NCBI GenBank assembly: GCA_039182435.1
Contig: JBCDCC010000002.1
Location: forward strand, 1 to 44,560
DNA length: 44,560 bases
Direction of reading: 5' to 3'
DNA from: JBCCKC01 sp039182435
Lineage (GTDB): Bacteria; Verrucomicrobiota; Verrucomicrobiia; Opitutales; Coraliomargaritaceae
This document shows, in pieces, positions 27,385 to 35,920 of this stretch; the stretch's first letter is position 1, and every line of letters starts with the position of its first letter. A program made the position numbers and the translations under genes. Under the pieces are notes generated by a model. That model worked only from the letters and a program-made list of their open reading frames with translations, was not told where the DNA came from and ran no database searches.

Positions 27385-29385
27385 TTAATCACTCGATGCC
27401 GCCCGCAAAGAGACCGCGGTCACCCCAAAACTTGAGCACAACATAATCAGCGCCGCCGCCAACGGATGAAGCAAGCCCATCGCCGCTAAGAGCATCCCAA
27501 CAAGATTATAACAAGCGGCATAGATCAAATTTCCCCGCAGCCGCCGGTAAATCGCCCGGGCGAGCACTACCGCGCGTGGCAATAGATCCAAGCTATCGTG
27601 GACTAGCTGCCCGCTGGCCGCTGAGCGGGTAAATTGAGTCCCGCTCCCCATCGAAATCGATGCGGCTGCGTGCTGCATAGCCGACGCGTCATTGATGCCG
27701 TCACCTATAAAGAGAGGCGACTTACCCGCGTTCTTCACATCGATCACTCGATCTGTTTTATCCGCCGCACTCAGCCCGGCATGGACCTTCATGCCAAGCG
27801 GCATCGACATTTGCGGGTCTGGATCCCCAGTCAGGACAACCGTCTCAATCTCCAGAGCATTGAGCGCCTTCAAGGTCTCCGCCATTGCCGGACGCGCCTG
27901 CTCCCGAAGCACAAAGATGGCGACGCACTGGGCATCGAGAAAGGCATAGATCGCCTTACCCACTCGCTCCATTAATCCCGACTCGGCGACTAACTGAGTC
28001 ACTGCTTCACCGGACAAACCAGCCAAAGAGGCCTCTCCAAGCTGCAAGCGCTGATCATTCCAAATCGCAGAGACGCCTTCACCCGGCACCAACTCCACCG
28101 CATCCACAGCCGTGTGCGGCAAGGGCGCTTCGAGGTAGCACTTCAAGGCACGAGCGACCGGGTGATCAAGATCCGCCTCCATCGCCGCCACCGCGCTCAG
28201 AAGCTCTTCTCGGGTGGTCTCGCCTAAGGCCTCTTCGACCACCGCGCATTCAACCACCGCCATTTCAGATTCACTCAAGGTCCCCGTTTTATCGAAAAAG
28301 ATCGCTCGCGTGCGGGCCAGAGCATCGATCAGCAAACCATCTCGACTGACCAAGCCCATCTGGCCCAGTCTGAAAAGCCCCTGCCATATCGCCACCGGTG
28401 CGGCTAAACCCAGCGCACACGGACATGCTACCAGTAGGACGGCCATGCTGTTAAGCACCGCCTGCGACCAAGTCCCCATGAACGCCCAATAGATCGCGGT
28501 CGCGATGCTGACCCCGGCGACAAAAGGTAGAAAGCCCTGCATCAATTCATCCGCCTGATGCTGCATCACCGACGGACGGCCCGACGCATCCTCGACCCGA
28601 TTTAAAATATCATCCAGCTCACGCGTTCCCTCCGTCGCGAGCACTTCGACCTCATAGACGCCATCAATCGACCAGGCACCAGCACGAACGCGCTCCCCTC
28701 GATGCTTCACCACCGGCAGCGGTTCACCGGTCAACGCAGTCTCCTTAACATAGCCCTTGCCAGCGAGGATGGCTCCATCGACCGTAAACGGCATACCCGG
28801 ATTCACTTGCACCCGCGAGCCCACCGTCACCTCAGATAAAGGCATCCTCGTCGACATGCCCAGATCATCCAGAACCAAGGCGTGGTCAAAGGATTCACGT
28901 AAGCGCTGACTTTCCAGCAAAAGCTTCGCTTGGGAACGCTCACCCAACATCCGCCCGAAAGTATAAATCGCGATCACCACCGCCACGACTTCGTAATACA
29001 CAGAACCATTCCCCGTCATCGTGCTGTAGAGCGATCCAGTCAGCGCGCCCAGCAAACTCAGGGTAAAGAGGCCCTCAATCGAGAGCCGGCGTGCGCCAAG
29101 CATCCCCCAAGTCGATCGAAACAAAGGAGCGCCTAAAAAGAGGATCACCACCAGAGCCGAGAAAATCAGGCCTCCATGTAAAATGAAATAAGGCAACGAT
29201 CCGAAAGGCGGCGGCGTCATATTCACGGCGAGAGAGAAGACCATGCCCTGCCCCGCAAAGACGACCGCAATGGCAATCTTCAACCAGGAACGAGAGAGCT
29301 TCACATCAAGATCATCACAAGCAGCGTCCTGAGTAGTGCAAACCACTGCTTGACGCTCACTGGACTGGCCTAGATTTAGTTTCAT
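27385..29385 (-). CDS. ccoI: Copper P-type ATPase, CcoI/FixI-like
   Basis: A 666-residue P1B-type ATPase, starting at the ATG at 29385 (MKLNLGQ); a GTG start further upstream would abut the divergent gene. Motifs: TGEPLPV (actuator), CPC at 321-323 (CPCALGLAAP, metal site), phosphorylated Asp365 in DKTGTLSE, DHPVAR, and GDGINDA. No N-terminal GMTCxxC heavy-metal domain is present; only a CTTQDAAC pair occurs. Membrane helices flank each. FixI/CcoI proteins supply copper for cbb3 oxidases, which agrees with the ccoNOP genes nearby. An exporter of the CopA type cannot be excluded. Confidence 0.8.
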   Translation of the reverse strand: MKLNLGQSSERQAVVCTTQDAACDDLDVKLSRSWLKIAIAVVFAGQGMVFSLAVNMTPPPFGSLPYFILHGGLIFSALVVILFLGAPLFRSTWGMLGARRLSIEGLFTLSLLGALTGSLYSTMTGNGSVYYEVVAVVIAIYTFGRMLGERSQAKLLLESQRLRESFDHALVLDDLGMSTRMPLSEVTVGSRVQVNPGMPFTVDGAILAGKGYVKETALTGEPLPVVKHRGERVRAGAWSIDGVYEVEVLATEGTRELDDILNRVEDASGRPSVMQHQADELMQGFLPFVAGVSIATAIYWAFMGTWSQAVLNSMAVLLVACPCALGLAAPVAIWQGLFRLGQMGLVSRDGLLIDALARTRAIFFDKTGTLSESEMAVVECAVVEEALGETTREELLSAVAAMEADLDHPVARALKCYLEAPLPHTAVDAVELVPGEGVSAIWNDQRLQLGEASLAGLSGEAVTQLVAESGLMERVGKAIYAFLDAQCVAIFVLREQARPAMAETLKALNALEIETVVLTGDPDPQMSMPLGMKVHAGLSAADKTDRVIDVKNAGKSPLFIGDGINDASAMQHAAASISMGSGTQFTRSAASGQLVHDSLDLLPRAVVLARAIYRRLRGNLIYAACYNLVGMLLAAMGLLHPLAAALIMLCSSFGVTAVSLRAASSD

Positions 29386-29511
29386 CGTCTTGAGTAAATC
29401 ACTCTCGTGATCTAAGCAATGAAACCGTTCCCGCATGGCAAGCCAAGCAAGGACACAAAACCATTTCAGATTTAAAAGTAGAAAGAAGATTCCATTCGCT
29501 GAACAATCCAC

Positions 29512-29994
29512 ATGGCAGCAAACACCCCAAAAACCATCGAGCTGAAAGGCCCCGCAGTCGTCATCCTCTTGCTACTGCTCACGGCCGGGGTTGGGTCGAT
29601 GTTCATCTACCTCGGCCCCAAAGCGACCGAGAAAACTCCGGGTGTCCTCCACGTCGGAATCCGCTACCAGAACGAGGGTAGCATCGACTTCCTTCGCTAC
29701 GGGAAGAAGGGACCGGACGCCCGCATCGAATTTATCGCTGCCGATGGCAGCATCCCCCACCGTATGGATGGCCTGAAAATCGGCCGCAACCTCGTGCCGC
29801 TGGAAAACCTCGAACCCGGCACCTACACCGCTCGACTCAGCGCAAACGACTTTCGACCCATTGAACTCAAAGTGGTGGCCGAGGGCCGCATGATCAACCC
29901 CCTCGAAACTGCCCCCATCCCAGCAGGTGCTATCGCCGACTACAACATGATCGGCGTCCGCTTCAAACCGGCGGTAGTCGCTTCCAATCCGTAG
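29512..29994 (+). CDS. FixH/CcoH-like membrane protein
   Basis: A 160-residue protein with one N-terminal membrane helix (about 14-34, AVVILLLLLTAGVGSMFIYL) followed by a periplasmic beta-rich domain. The gene is divergent from the ccoI-like ATPase with 126 bp between starts, the place where fixH/ccoH is often found. Sequence similarity to FixH is weak: the strands VGIRYQNEGSIDFL and LEPGTYTARLSANDFRPIELKV look like an immunoglobulin-like fold. Role as a cbb3 assembly factor is therefore an inference from neighbourhood and topology. It converges with the YgjP-type gene. Confidence 0.5.
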   Translation: MAANTPKTIELKGPAVVILLLLLTAGVGSMFIYLGPKATEKTPGVLHVGIRYQNEGSIDFLRYGKKGPDARIEFIAADGSIPHRMDGLKIGRNLVPLENLEPGTYTARLSANDFRPIELKVVAEGRMINPLETAPIPAGAIADYNMIGVRFKPAVVASNP

Positions 29995-30047
29995 CCAAGC
30001 AAATATCTAAATTCAAACGTAAGGCGCTCGATTCTAGAGCCGCACAT

Positions 30048-30773
30048 TCAACGCCCCACCCGCATGATCGTAGCAGCGATTGCGTCAAGTTGAGCTTCGT
30101 GCTCGGCGCGTTGCGGGTCGTAATCATCCAGCAATGCCCAGAATCGCTTCGAGTGATTCATCTCAGTTAAATGCGCCAACTCATGCAGGATGACGTAATC
30201 CTGTAACTCCGGCTCAAGGAGCACGAGCCGCCAGTTCAGCGAAAGGGCGCGCTTACTTGAGCAGGACCCCCAACGACTCGACTGATCGCGCACTGAAACC
30301 GCAGGCACTTCCAAAGCAAGGCGCTTGGCTTGAAACGCAGTTCGACAATAGAGCGCGTCCTTCGCGAAACGACGGACCAATTTCAAAACCGCCGAGTCCT
30401 CCTCCGGATCAGGTAAACGCAAAACTAAATCGGCCCCATCCTTTGCAAAGCTATAATCCGCTCGCCGACCAGCACTCGGCACAATTCGCAGATGAAAGAC
30501 GTCCCCACTCGCACTTACTCTCGGGTGCTTACTCAGCCAGCCTGTCAGGCTTCCAGCAGCGGGCACGCTCGCAAGTTGCGCTTCCACCCAAGGGCGCTGC
30601 ACCTCGATAAAGGCCATCGCTTCCTTATCCGAACAGCGCCATGGCACTGAGGCAATGATCTGGTTCTGATGGCCAAGCATGAGTCTAAGATGGCGTGTGC
30701 CCTTGCGTCGCCGGATCTCCACCGGAACGCACCGTTCGCCGATATTAACAGCCAAAGGAGCACGAATCTTCAT
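30048..30773 (-). CDS. YgjP-like zinc metallopeptidase-fold protein (DUF45)
   Basis: A 241-residue protein of the YgjP/WLM-SprT-like family. The zinc motif HELAHLTEMNH contains HExxH, with a third ligand expected just downstream, and the preceding RWGSCSSKRALSLNWRLVLL is the family hallmark. The exact reaction is unknown; related proteins are predicted peptidases. The ATG at 30773 (MKIRAPLAV) was chosen because the 64 upstream in-frame codons overlap mazG in another frame. It lies 28 nt downstream of mazG on the same strand, so the two may be co-transcribed. Confidence 0.85.
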   Translation of the reverse strand: MKIRAPLAVNIGERCVPVEIRRRKGTRHLRLMLGHQNQIIASVPWRCSDKEAMAFIEVQRPWVEAQLASVPAAGSLTGWLSKHPRVSASGDVFHLRIVPSAGRRADYSFAKDGADLVLRLPDPEEDSAVLKLVRRFAKDALYCRTAFQAKRLALEVPAVSVRDQSSRWGSCSSKRALSLNWRLVLLEPELQDYVILHELAHLTEMNHSKRFWALLDDYDPQRAEHEAQLDAIAATIMRVGR

Positions 30774-30801
30774 TAGGATAGACTCCCGAACAGGCACAGC
30801 G

Positions 30802-31458
30802 CTATTTCGCCTCCAACTCGTCGACCACAGTTTGCGCATAGCGACGCAATGCAGATTCCGGCTCGATTTTCTTAATTCGGCAAGCTGCCGCGATCTCAAA
30901 CAAGCGTTTCCCGAGCGCCGCTTCCTCCAGCTCGGCAGCAGTTTGCTGAATACTCGTTTCATCAATCAGCGCTGCCGCATCCATCTGCTGCTTCTGGATC
31001 TGCTTATAAACATCTTGCGCAAACATCAGGGCCGGCAACTGGCGAGGCAGATCCTTAAACTTGCCCACTTGCTCGGGCCCACGTTTGCGCTCCGTCGCTT
31101 TGATTAGATCCCACTGAGAGAGCACCGAATCGGAGTCACCCAAGGCAGCCCCCTCGCCAAAGACATGAGGGTGCCGGCGGATTAACTTCTCGTTCACCTC
31201 CTTGCAGACGGAATCGAAATCAAAATGTCCGGCCTCTTTCGCCATTTGCGCATGCATCAGGACCTGCAAGAGCACATCTCCCAGCTCCTCCTCCATGTGG
31301 TCCATGTCCAGCCGGTCGATCGTTTGCAAAAGCTCGCAACACTCATCGATCAGGCAATCCGCAATCGATTGATGATCCTGCTCAATATCCCAAGGGCAGC
31401 CAGTATCGGGCTCGCGTAATGCAGCTACCGTTTCTAATAAATCCGAAATCGCACTCAT
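30802..31458 (-). CDS. mazG: MazG-type nucleoside triphosphate pyrophosphohydrolase
   Basis: MazG hydrolyses NTPs to NMP and pyrophosphate, clearing unwanted nucleotides. The 218-residue product has GCPWDIEQDHQSIADCLIDE near the start and the metal-binding EELGDVLLQVLMHAQMA motif around residues 56-72. FGEGAALGDSDSVLSQWDLIK and an all-alpha second half (ALMFAQDVYKQIQKQ) follow. Full E. coli MazG is about 263 residues with two repeats; here the second repeat is shortened. YgjP-type gene follows at 28 nt. Confidence 0.9.
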   Translation of the reverse strand: MSAISDLLETVAALREPDTGCPWDIEQDHQSIADCLIDECCELLQTIDRLDMDHMEEELGDVLLQVLMHAQMAKEAGHFDFDSVCKEVNEKLIRRHPHVFGEGAALGDSDSVLSQWDLIKATERKRGPEQVGKFKDLPRQLPALMFAQDVYKQIQKQQMDAAALIDETSIQQTAAELEEAALGKRLFEIAAACRIKKIEPESALRRYAQTVVDELEAK

Positions 31459-31503
31459 CCTCAGGGTTGTAGCATTCTTAGTTCCGGTTGCGAAGCAAAA
31501 GAC

Positions 31504-31857
31504 TTACTGGAGTAAGGCACGCTCCCAGTCAGTTTCCTTAAAGCCCACCAACGAACAGCTCTCGGCAAGTAGAAAGGGGCGCTTCACCAGATTGCCGTTC
31601 GCTTGCAGCAACTCGAAAGCTTCCTCGACCGAGAGTGTCGGCATGCGATCCTTCATCTTCATCTCGCGATAATCCCCGCCCGCAATGTTAAAGAGACGCT
31701 TCAACTCACCGTCATAAGCATCCAGCATCTGGTGCAATTCAGCAGCACTTGGTGGTGTCTCCCGAATCGGCAGCTCCTCAAACTTAAAGCCCTGCGCCTT
31801 CAACCATTTAGTCGCCTTACGGCAACCATCACATCCTTTGTAGGTATAAACTTTCAC
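31504..31857 (-). CDS. ArsC/Spx family thioredoxin-fold protein
   Basis: A 117-residue protein of the arsenate reductase/Spx/YffB family. It starts MKVYTYKGCDGCRKATKWL with a CxxC pair (Cys9, Cys12), continues with EELPIRETPPSAAELHQML and ends with VKRPFLLAESCSLVGF, the cis-proline KRP segment. Presence of the CxxC pair is reminiscent of Spx, whereas the general length and lone position do not favour a transcription role. No other ars gene is close. It follows 53 nt after the hypothetical gene at 31911. Function uncertain: thiol-dependent reductase or regulator. Confidence 0.82.
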   Translation of the reverse strand: MKVYTYKGCDGCRKATKWLKAQGFKFEELPIRETPPSAAELHQMLDAYDGELKRLFNIAGGDYREMKMKDRMPTLSVEEAFELLQANGNLVKRPFLLAESCSLVGFKETDWERALLQ

Positions 31858-31910
31858 CCGACAAAAGTTGAGAGAAACGGAACCGGATCAAGTCTCTTTA
31901 GGTAAAGTCC

Positions 31911-32354
31911 TCAACGATCGCTTCCCGGATCGGTAAAGTTCGTCACCAACCAGACATCCTTATCCTTCACCAAACGCACACTGTGCCGGATACGAATCGC
32001 CTCTTTCCCCCAGAGCACACTCTCATGCTCCGGATTCACCCGAGTCACCTGCTCCGCATGAACGGTAGCACTCGTCCCACTGGGATCCACGCTGATACTC
32101 TTGACCTCATAATAAGTAAAGACCACGTCATAACCATCAAACAACTCCTCGCGTGCCGCTTGGCTCGCCATCACTTGTCTGGCATAACCTTCGACCGCAC
32201 GATCTTCGGCAATCGCGAGATTCCCATTCATCACCGCATTGGCGAAGCGCTTATAGGCAATCACCTGTGGCGATGTGTGCTCTTTGACATAACCGAAGAG
32301 CTGATAGCCGAGGAAAGCGACGATGGCCCAGGTTATTAATTTTTTGGGTTTCAT
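31911..32354 (-). CDS. Hypothetical membrane-anchored protein
   Basis: A 147-residue protein I do not recognise. It has an N-terminal membrane helix (about 6-23, ITWAIVAFLGYQLFGYV) preceded by lysines, and a soluble part containing YKRFANAVMNGNLAIAEDRA and DVVFTYYEVKSISV, then beta strands to WLVTNFTDP. The layout resembles small NTF2-like or lumazine-like domains that end in a 'W-x-V-x-x-F' strand, but this is a guess. It precedes the ArsC-like gene on the same strand. No cysteines or metal motifs are present. Confidence 0.62.
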   Translation of the reverse strand: MKPKKLITWAIVAFLGYQLFGYVKEHTSPQVIAYKRFANAVMNGNLAIAEDRAVEGYARQVMASQAAREELFDGYDVVFTYYEVKSISVDPSGTSATVHAEQVTRVNPEHESVLWGKEAIRIRHSVRLVKDKDVWLVTNFTDPGSDR

Positions 32355-32495
32355 GGAGGTTAGAACGAAACAGAATCGTTCTGAGAGGATGCCTAATTAG
32401 TTCACGGTCCGTAAAGTAAAATTCCGCCGCAATGCGACCGATTCACAGACAGTTCACAGCACAGATCCAAACGAAGACGAAATATGACCGTAGAA

Positions 32496-32512
32496 CCCTA
32501 TTTAAAATAGGG
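32496..32512 (-). terminator. Possible terminator after hisS
   Basis: A short inverted repeat, CCCTAT (32496-32501) with ATAGGG (32507-32512), lies 9 nt past the hisS stop codon. The loop is 5 nt and the stem only 6 bp with A/T continuing inwards. No proper U-tract follows on the minus strand, so termination would be weak. The rest of the roughly 165-bp gap between hisS and the next gene has no other visible feature. Confidence 0.35.
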
Positions 32513-32520
32513 CCTTTTAC

Positions 32521-33858
32521 CTAATCGCTCAAGCCAGAACGCAGCACTTCGGCGACACGTGACTCCAGCTCAGATCGAGGAAAAGTCGCCTCAGTCTTCT
32601 GCCCAAGGTCCTGAATTTTGACCAGCCCCTGCGCGAGCTCCTCCGAACCATAGATCAGAGCGAAGCGTGCCCCCTTCTGATTGGCGTCCTTAAACTGCTT
32701 ACCAAAGCCCTGCTCCTTCAACGGATACTCGATACGCACATTCATCGAGCGCAGCGCCGACGCATCGGCCATCGCCGCATCACGCTCTCCAGCGCCCCCG
32801 ATCACGATATAGATATCGGGGCTATTGAAATACTTCGGCCTCAAACCCTTTGCATCAAGCAGGTCCATCAAGGTAACATCACCCATCGCAAAACCTACCG
32901 CAGGCATCTCCGGGCCACCAAGCTTTTTCACTAATTCGTCATAACGACCGCCACCAGCTAGCGCGCGGCCTTCGCCGCTTGCTTCAAAAGCTTCAAAAAC
33001 AAAGCCCGTATAATAGGCCAAGCCTCGAACGATACCAAAGTCTATTTGGATAAACTCTGCCGCGCCCCCATTAGAAAGCAGCTTAAGCAAATACTCCCAC
33101 TCTGCAAAGCGCTTCGAAGCATCCTCTTGGAGGCCCCCTTCCAGCCCGAGGGAACTGACATGCGCTCTAAGCGTATCCAAATCTCGGATACAGAGCATAA
33201 ACTCGATGCGCTCCAGCAAGGCATCCGCCTCATCGCCGATAATCTCCGCTAACCGAGCCACCGTCTTCTCACGACTCGTGCGCTCAAATTTATCAATCAC
33301 ACCGAGCACTGCCCGCGAGCTCAGCTCATCCAAACCCTCGCCTGCCAGAGTCATCAACCACAGATCGCGATCACTGAGGCGAACCTTGAAATCCTCCGAG
33401 CTGAGACCGAAGGCGCGTAAGGTCTGGATTAGCAAGAGGATCAATTCGGCATCAGCCGAAGGACCCTGCTCACCGAGCAGATCGACATTAAACTGATAGA
33501 AGGCCCGCAAACGCCCCTTCTGAGGACGCTCATAGCGGTAGTGCTCACCGATGTTAAACCATTTTACGGGGCGCTTTAGACTATTTGCCTTGGCTCCGAC
33601 GAGCCGCGCCAAAGAGGGCGTCATCTCAGGGCGGAGCGCCACCGCGCGTCCACCACGGTCTTCAAAGTTAAAAAGCTGCCCGACAATCTCCTCTCCAGAC
33701 TTCTCGATGTAGAGCTCCAATGGTTCCAACACCGGCGCATCATACTCGAGAAAATTAAACGAACGAGCTACTCGACGCCAGACACCGAAGACATGGTTCC
33801 GCTCCGCACAACTCTCAGGATAGAACTCCCGAAATCCCGGTAAGGTCTCGAACTGCAT
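32521..33858 (-). CDS. hisS: Histidyl-tRNA synthetase with divergent motif 3
   Basis: This 445-residue class II synthetase charges tRNA-His. Motif 1 region reads VLEPLELYIEKSGEEI, motif 2 is HYRYERPQKGRLRAFYQFNVD, and the HisRS signature RGLAYYTG (Arg278 onwards) supplies the catalytic arginine. The anticodon-binding domain is at the C-terminus (IYIVIGGAGERDAA to the end). Motif 3 reads PAVGFAMGDVTL (about 319-330), lacking the usual Glu-Arg that follows the glycine. HisZ was considered, but both HisRS-specific motif and anticodon domain favour HisRS. Gene stands alone upstream of a small gap and next to the HU-like gene. Confidence 0.86.
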   Translation of the reverse strand: MQFETLPGFREFYPESCAERNHVFGVWRRVARSFNFLEYDAPVLEPLELYIEKSGEEIVGQLFNFEDRGGRAVALRPEMTPSLARLVGAKANSLKRPVKWFNIGEHYRYERPQKGRLRAFYQFNVDLLGEQGPSADAELILLLIQTLRAFGLSSEDFKVRLSDRDLWLMTLAGEGLDELSSRAVLGVIDKFERTSREKTVARLAEIIGDEADALLERIEFMLCIRDLDTLRAHVSSLGLEGGLQEDASKRFAEWEYLLKLLSNGGAAEFIQIDFGIVRGLAYYTGFVFEAFEASGEGRALAGGGRYDELVKKLGGPEMPAVGFAMGDVTLMDLLDAKGLRPKYFNSPDIYIVIGGAGERDAAMADASALRSMNVRIEYPLKEQGFGKQFKDANQKGARFALIYGSEELAQGLVKIQDLGQKTEATFPRSELESRVAEVLRSGLSD

Positions 33859-33891
33859 CTAGTTTGGTGATGAAGACGACACGAGCCTGAA

Positions 33892-34212
33892 TTAAGCGTC
33901 TTCCTGAATCATATCAATATCGAGCTTCTTCAGCTCAGCCTTTAATTCCTTGCCAGCCTTGAACTTAATCACAGCTCGTGTAGGTATAACTACATCGGTC
34001 TCTGGTTTGTTCGGATTACGGCCGATACGTGACTTACGGATTTGAACTTCAAAAACACCAAAATTACGTAATTCTACATTACGTCCTTCGCGGAGCGCTT
34101 TTGCAATCGCATCCAAGGTGAGTTGCACTGTTTCCCGAACTTCTTTTTGGGGAAAATCAGTTTTTTCGTAAATATCTAGAACGATATCGCGTTTAGTAAG
34201 ATTATTGGACAT
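33892..34212 (-). CDS. HU/IHF-family DNA-bending protein
   Basis: A 106-residue nucleoid protein of the HU/IHF family. It opens NNLTKRDIVLDIYEKTDFPQ, includes RNVELRNFGVFEVQIRKSRI, and the beta-arm signature GRNPNKPETDVVIP, then RAVIKFKAGKELK. The arm inserts into the minor groove and bends DNA. Length and an extra acidic tail (DIDMIQEDA) fit IHF-alpha-like members more than HU, but a clear assignment is not possible. It is divergent from the ClpX-like gene across 91 bp that contain a 12-bp inverted repeat. No Shine-Dalgarno motif precedes it. Confidence 0.92.
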   Translation of the reverse strand: MSNNLTKRDIVLDIYEKTDFPQKEVRETVQLTLDAIAKALREGRNVELRNFGVFEVQIRKSRIGRNPNKPETDVVIPTRAVIKFKAGKELKAELKKLDIDMIQEDA

Positions 34213-34256
34213 GGTCCGGAACTTGAAAAATTAACAAATAAAGAAACGAAAGTTAT

Positions 34257-34287
34257 TGTTGGAGCGATACTTCGAATCGCTCCAACA
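34257..34287 (+). promoter_or_regulatory. 12-bp perfect inverted repeat before clpX-like gene
   Basis: TGTTGGAGCGAT (34257-34268) is exactly complementary in reverse to ATCGCTCCAACA (34276-34287), with the 7-nt loop ACTTCGA. The hairpin ends 16 nt before the ATG of the ClpX-like gene and lies in the 91-bp region shared with the divergent HU/IHF gene. No T run follows, so it is not an intrinsic terminator. It is neither a CIRCE element nor another repeat I recognise. It may be an operator or a 5' leader hairpin controlling translation. Confidence 0.6.
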
Positions 34288-34303
34288 CTGTCAAACTCGA
34301 AAA

Positions 34304-35902
34304 ATGAGCGATAAAGAACCACCCAACCCTTTTGACGAAATCCAGAAGCAGCTGAAGGAACTTTTCAAAGATTCGAATATCAATATCTCCGGTCAAGCGT
34401 TCAACGATAACGTTACGGAAAACGAGGAACCCAAAACACAAGAGACACCCCCAGCAGGTCGTGAGGAGGAGAATGAAATTTCACCACTTGAAACGCTGCG
34501 CAAGTTCAATCTAAAACCAAAGGAAATTCGCGACTACCTCAACCGCTACGTCATCCGTCAAGATGAGGCCAAGAAAGTCCTCTCCGTCGCGATTTGCGAC
34601 CACTACAATCACTCCAAGCAAACCCTCTCCGGCCGCAAGGGGATAGCCGCGGAGTATAGTAAACAGAACATCCTGCTCTTGGGTCCTACCGGCGTCGGTA
34701 AAACCTACCTCATCAAAAATATCGCGAAGCTGATCGGCGTGCCCTTCGTGAAGGCAGATGCCACCAAATTCTCCGAAACCGGCTACATGGGCTCGGATGT
34801 GGAGGATTTAGTCCGCGATTTGGTCAAAGTCGCTGGCGGAGACAGCGATCTGGCCGAACATGGCATCATCTTTGTCGATGAAATTGATAAAATCGCCAGC
34901 GAAGCCAGTGCCGGTGGTCGCGACGTTTCCGGACGTGGCGTGCAGATCAACCTCCTCAAGCTGATGGAAGAGACGGAAGTGAATCTCTTCACCCCGACCG
35001 ACATGATGTCGCAGATGCAGGCCATGATGGAAATGCAGCGCGGAGGGAGGCCCAAGCGCCGCACGATCAGCACCCGAAACATCCTCTTCATTGTCAGTGG
35101 CGCCTTCGATAAGCTCGCAGAGAGCATTCAGAAGCGCATGACCCAGAACGAGATGGGCTTCGGCGCCTCCGTCATCGACAAGGATGCAGACAGCTCACAC
35201 TTTTTACAACACGCGCAGACACGAGACTTCACCAAGTATGGCTTCGAGCCCGAGTTCATCGGTCGAGTGCCAGTCCGGGTTGCCTGCGAAGCGCTGACCG
35301 AAGAAGACCTTTCCCGCATTCTCAAAACTTCCGAAGGCAGTATCCTTAACCAATATCGAGACGATTTCCTCGGCTACGGGATCGACTTCTCCATCGCCCC
35401 AGAAGCCATTCAGGTCATTGCCGAGAAAGCGAGTAAGGAAGGCACCGGCGCACGCGGCCTCATGACCGTTCTTGAAGGCATCTTCCGCGAGTTCAAGTTC
35501 GAGCTCCCCTCCAGTGCGATCAAGACATTTGAAGTGACACCCGAGACGATCAAAGATCCGAGTGGCTACCTAGGTAAGCTGAAAGAGATAAATACTCACC
35601 TACAGCGCGATGTCTGGATCGAGGATATCAAACGATTTGCCTACAATTTTGAACAAACGCACGGCTTCACCCTTGAGTTCAAACCTTCCGCGGCGGAAGC
35701 TCTAGTCGCGGCAGCAATCAAAGAGGATCGCACGATTCAGTCGATCTGCGAAGAAAAGTTCAAAGACTTCGAACACGGCCTCAGCATCATCAACCGCAAC
35801 ACCGGGCAGACTGTCTTCAAGCTAGGCAAGCTCGCCGTCGAGGACCCAGATAAAGAACTTTCGAACTGGGTCGTGCGCAGTATCGAGAGCATCAAATCTT
35901 AA
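34304..35902 (+). CDS. ClpX-like AAA+ protein unfoldase, divergent
   Basis: A 532-residue ClpX-like ATPase, starting at the ATG at 34304 (MSDKEPP). The zinc-binding domain of classical ClpX is missing; instead about 70 mostly charged residues precede the core. Core motifs: Walker A GPTGVGKT (about 127-134), IIFVDEID (188-195), EFIGRVPV (about 317) and sensor-2 GAR (382-384). The ClpP-contact loop has MGF (284-286) where classical ClpX has IGF, and the pore region has GSD in place of GED. A Met-rich insert (MMSQMQAMMEMQRGG) and a C-terminal extension of over 100 residues are present. It may serve another protease or act alone. Confidence 0.85.
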   Translation: MSDKEPPNPFDEIQKQLKELFKDSNINISGQAFNDNVTENEEPKTQETPPAGREEENEISPLETLRKFNLKPKEIRDYLNRYVIRQDEAKKVLSVAICDHYNHSKQTLSGRKGIAAEYSKQNILLLGPTGVGKTYLIKNIAKLIGVPFVKADATKFSETGYMGSDVEDLVRDLVKVAGGDSDLAEHGIIFVDEIDKIASEASAGGRDVSGRGVQINLLKLMEETEVNLFTPTDMMSQMQAMMEMQRGGRPKRRTISTRNILFIVSGAFDKLAESIQKRMTQNEMGFGASVIDKDADSSHFLQHAQTRDFTKYGFEPEFIGRVPVRVACEALTEEDLSRILKTSEGSILNQYRDDFLGYGIDFSIAPEAIQVIAEKASKEGTGARGLMTVLEGIFREFKFELPSSAIKTFEVTPETIKDPSGYLGKLKEINTHLQRDVWIEDIKRFAYNFEQTHGFTLEFKPSAAEALVAAAIKEDRTIQSICEEKFKDFEHGLSIINRNTGQTVFKLGKLAVEDPDKELSNWVVRSIESIKS

Positions 35903-35920
35903 TTTCTCAGAGAGGCCACC

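Noticed and set aside
29398..29411. ATCAC-TCTC-GTGAT dyad before the ccoI-like gene, considered as an FNR/CRP-type site
   Set aside because: Half-sites have the wrong orientation and only 5 bp; such repeats are expected by chance.
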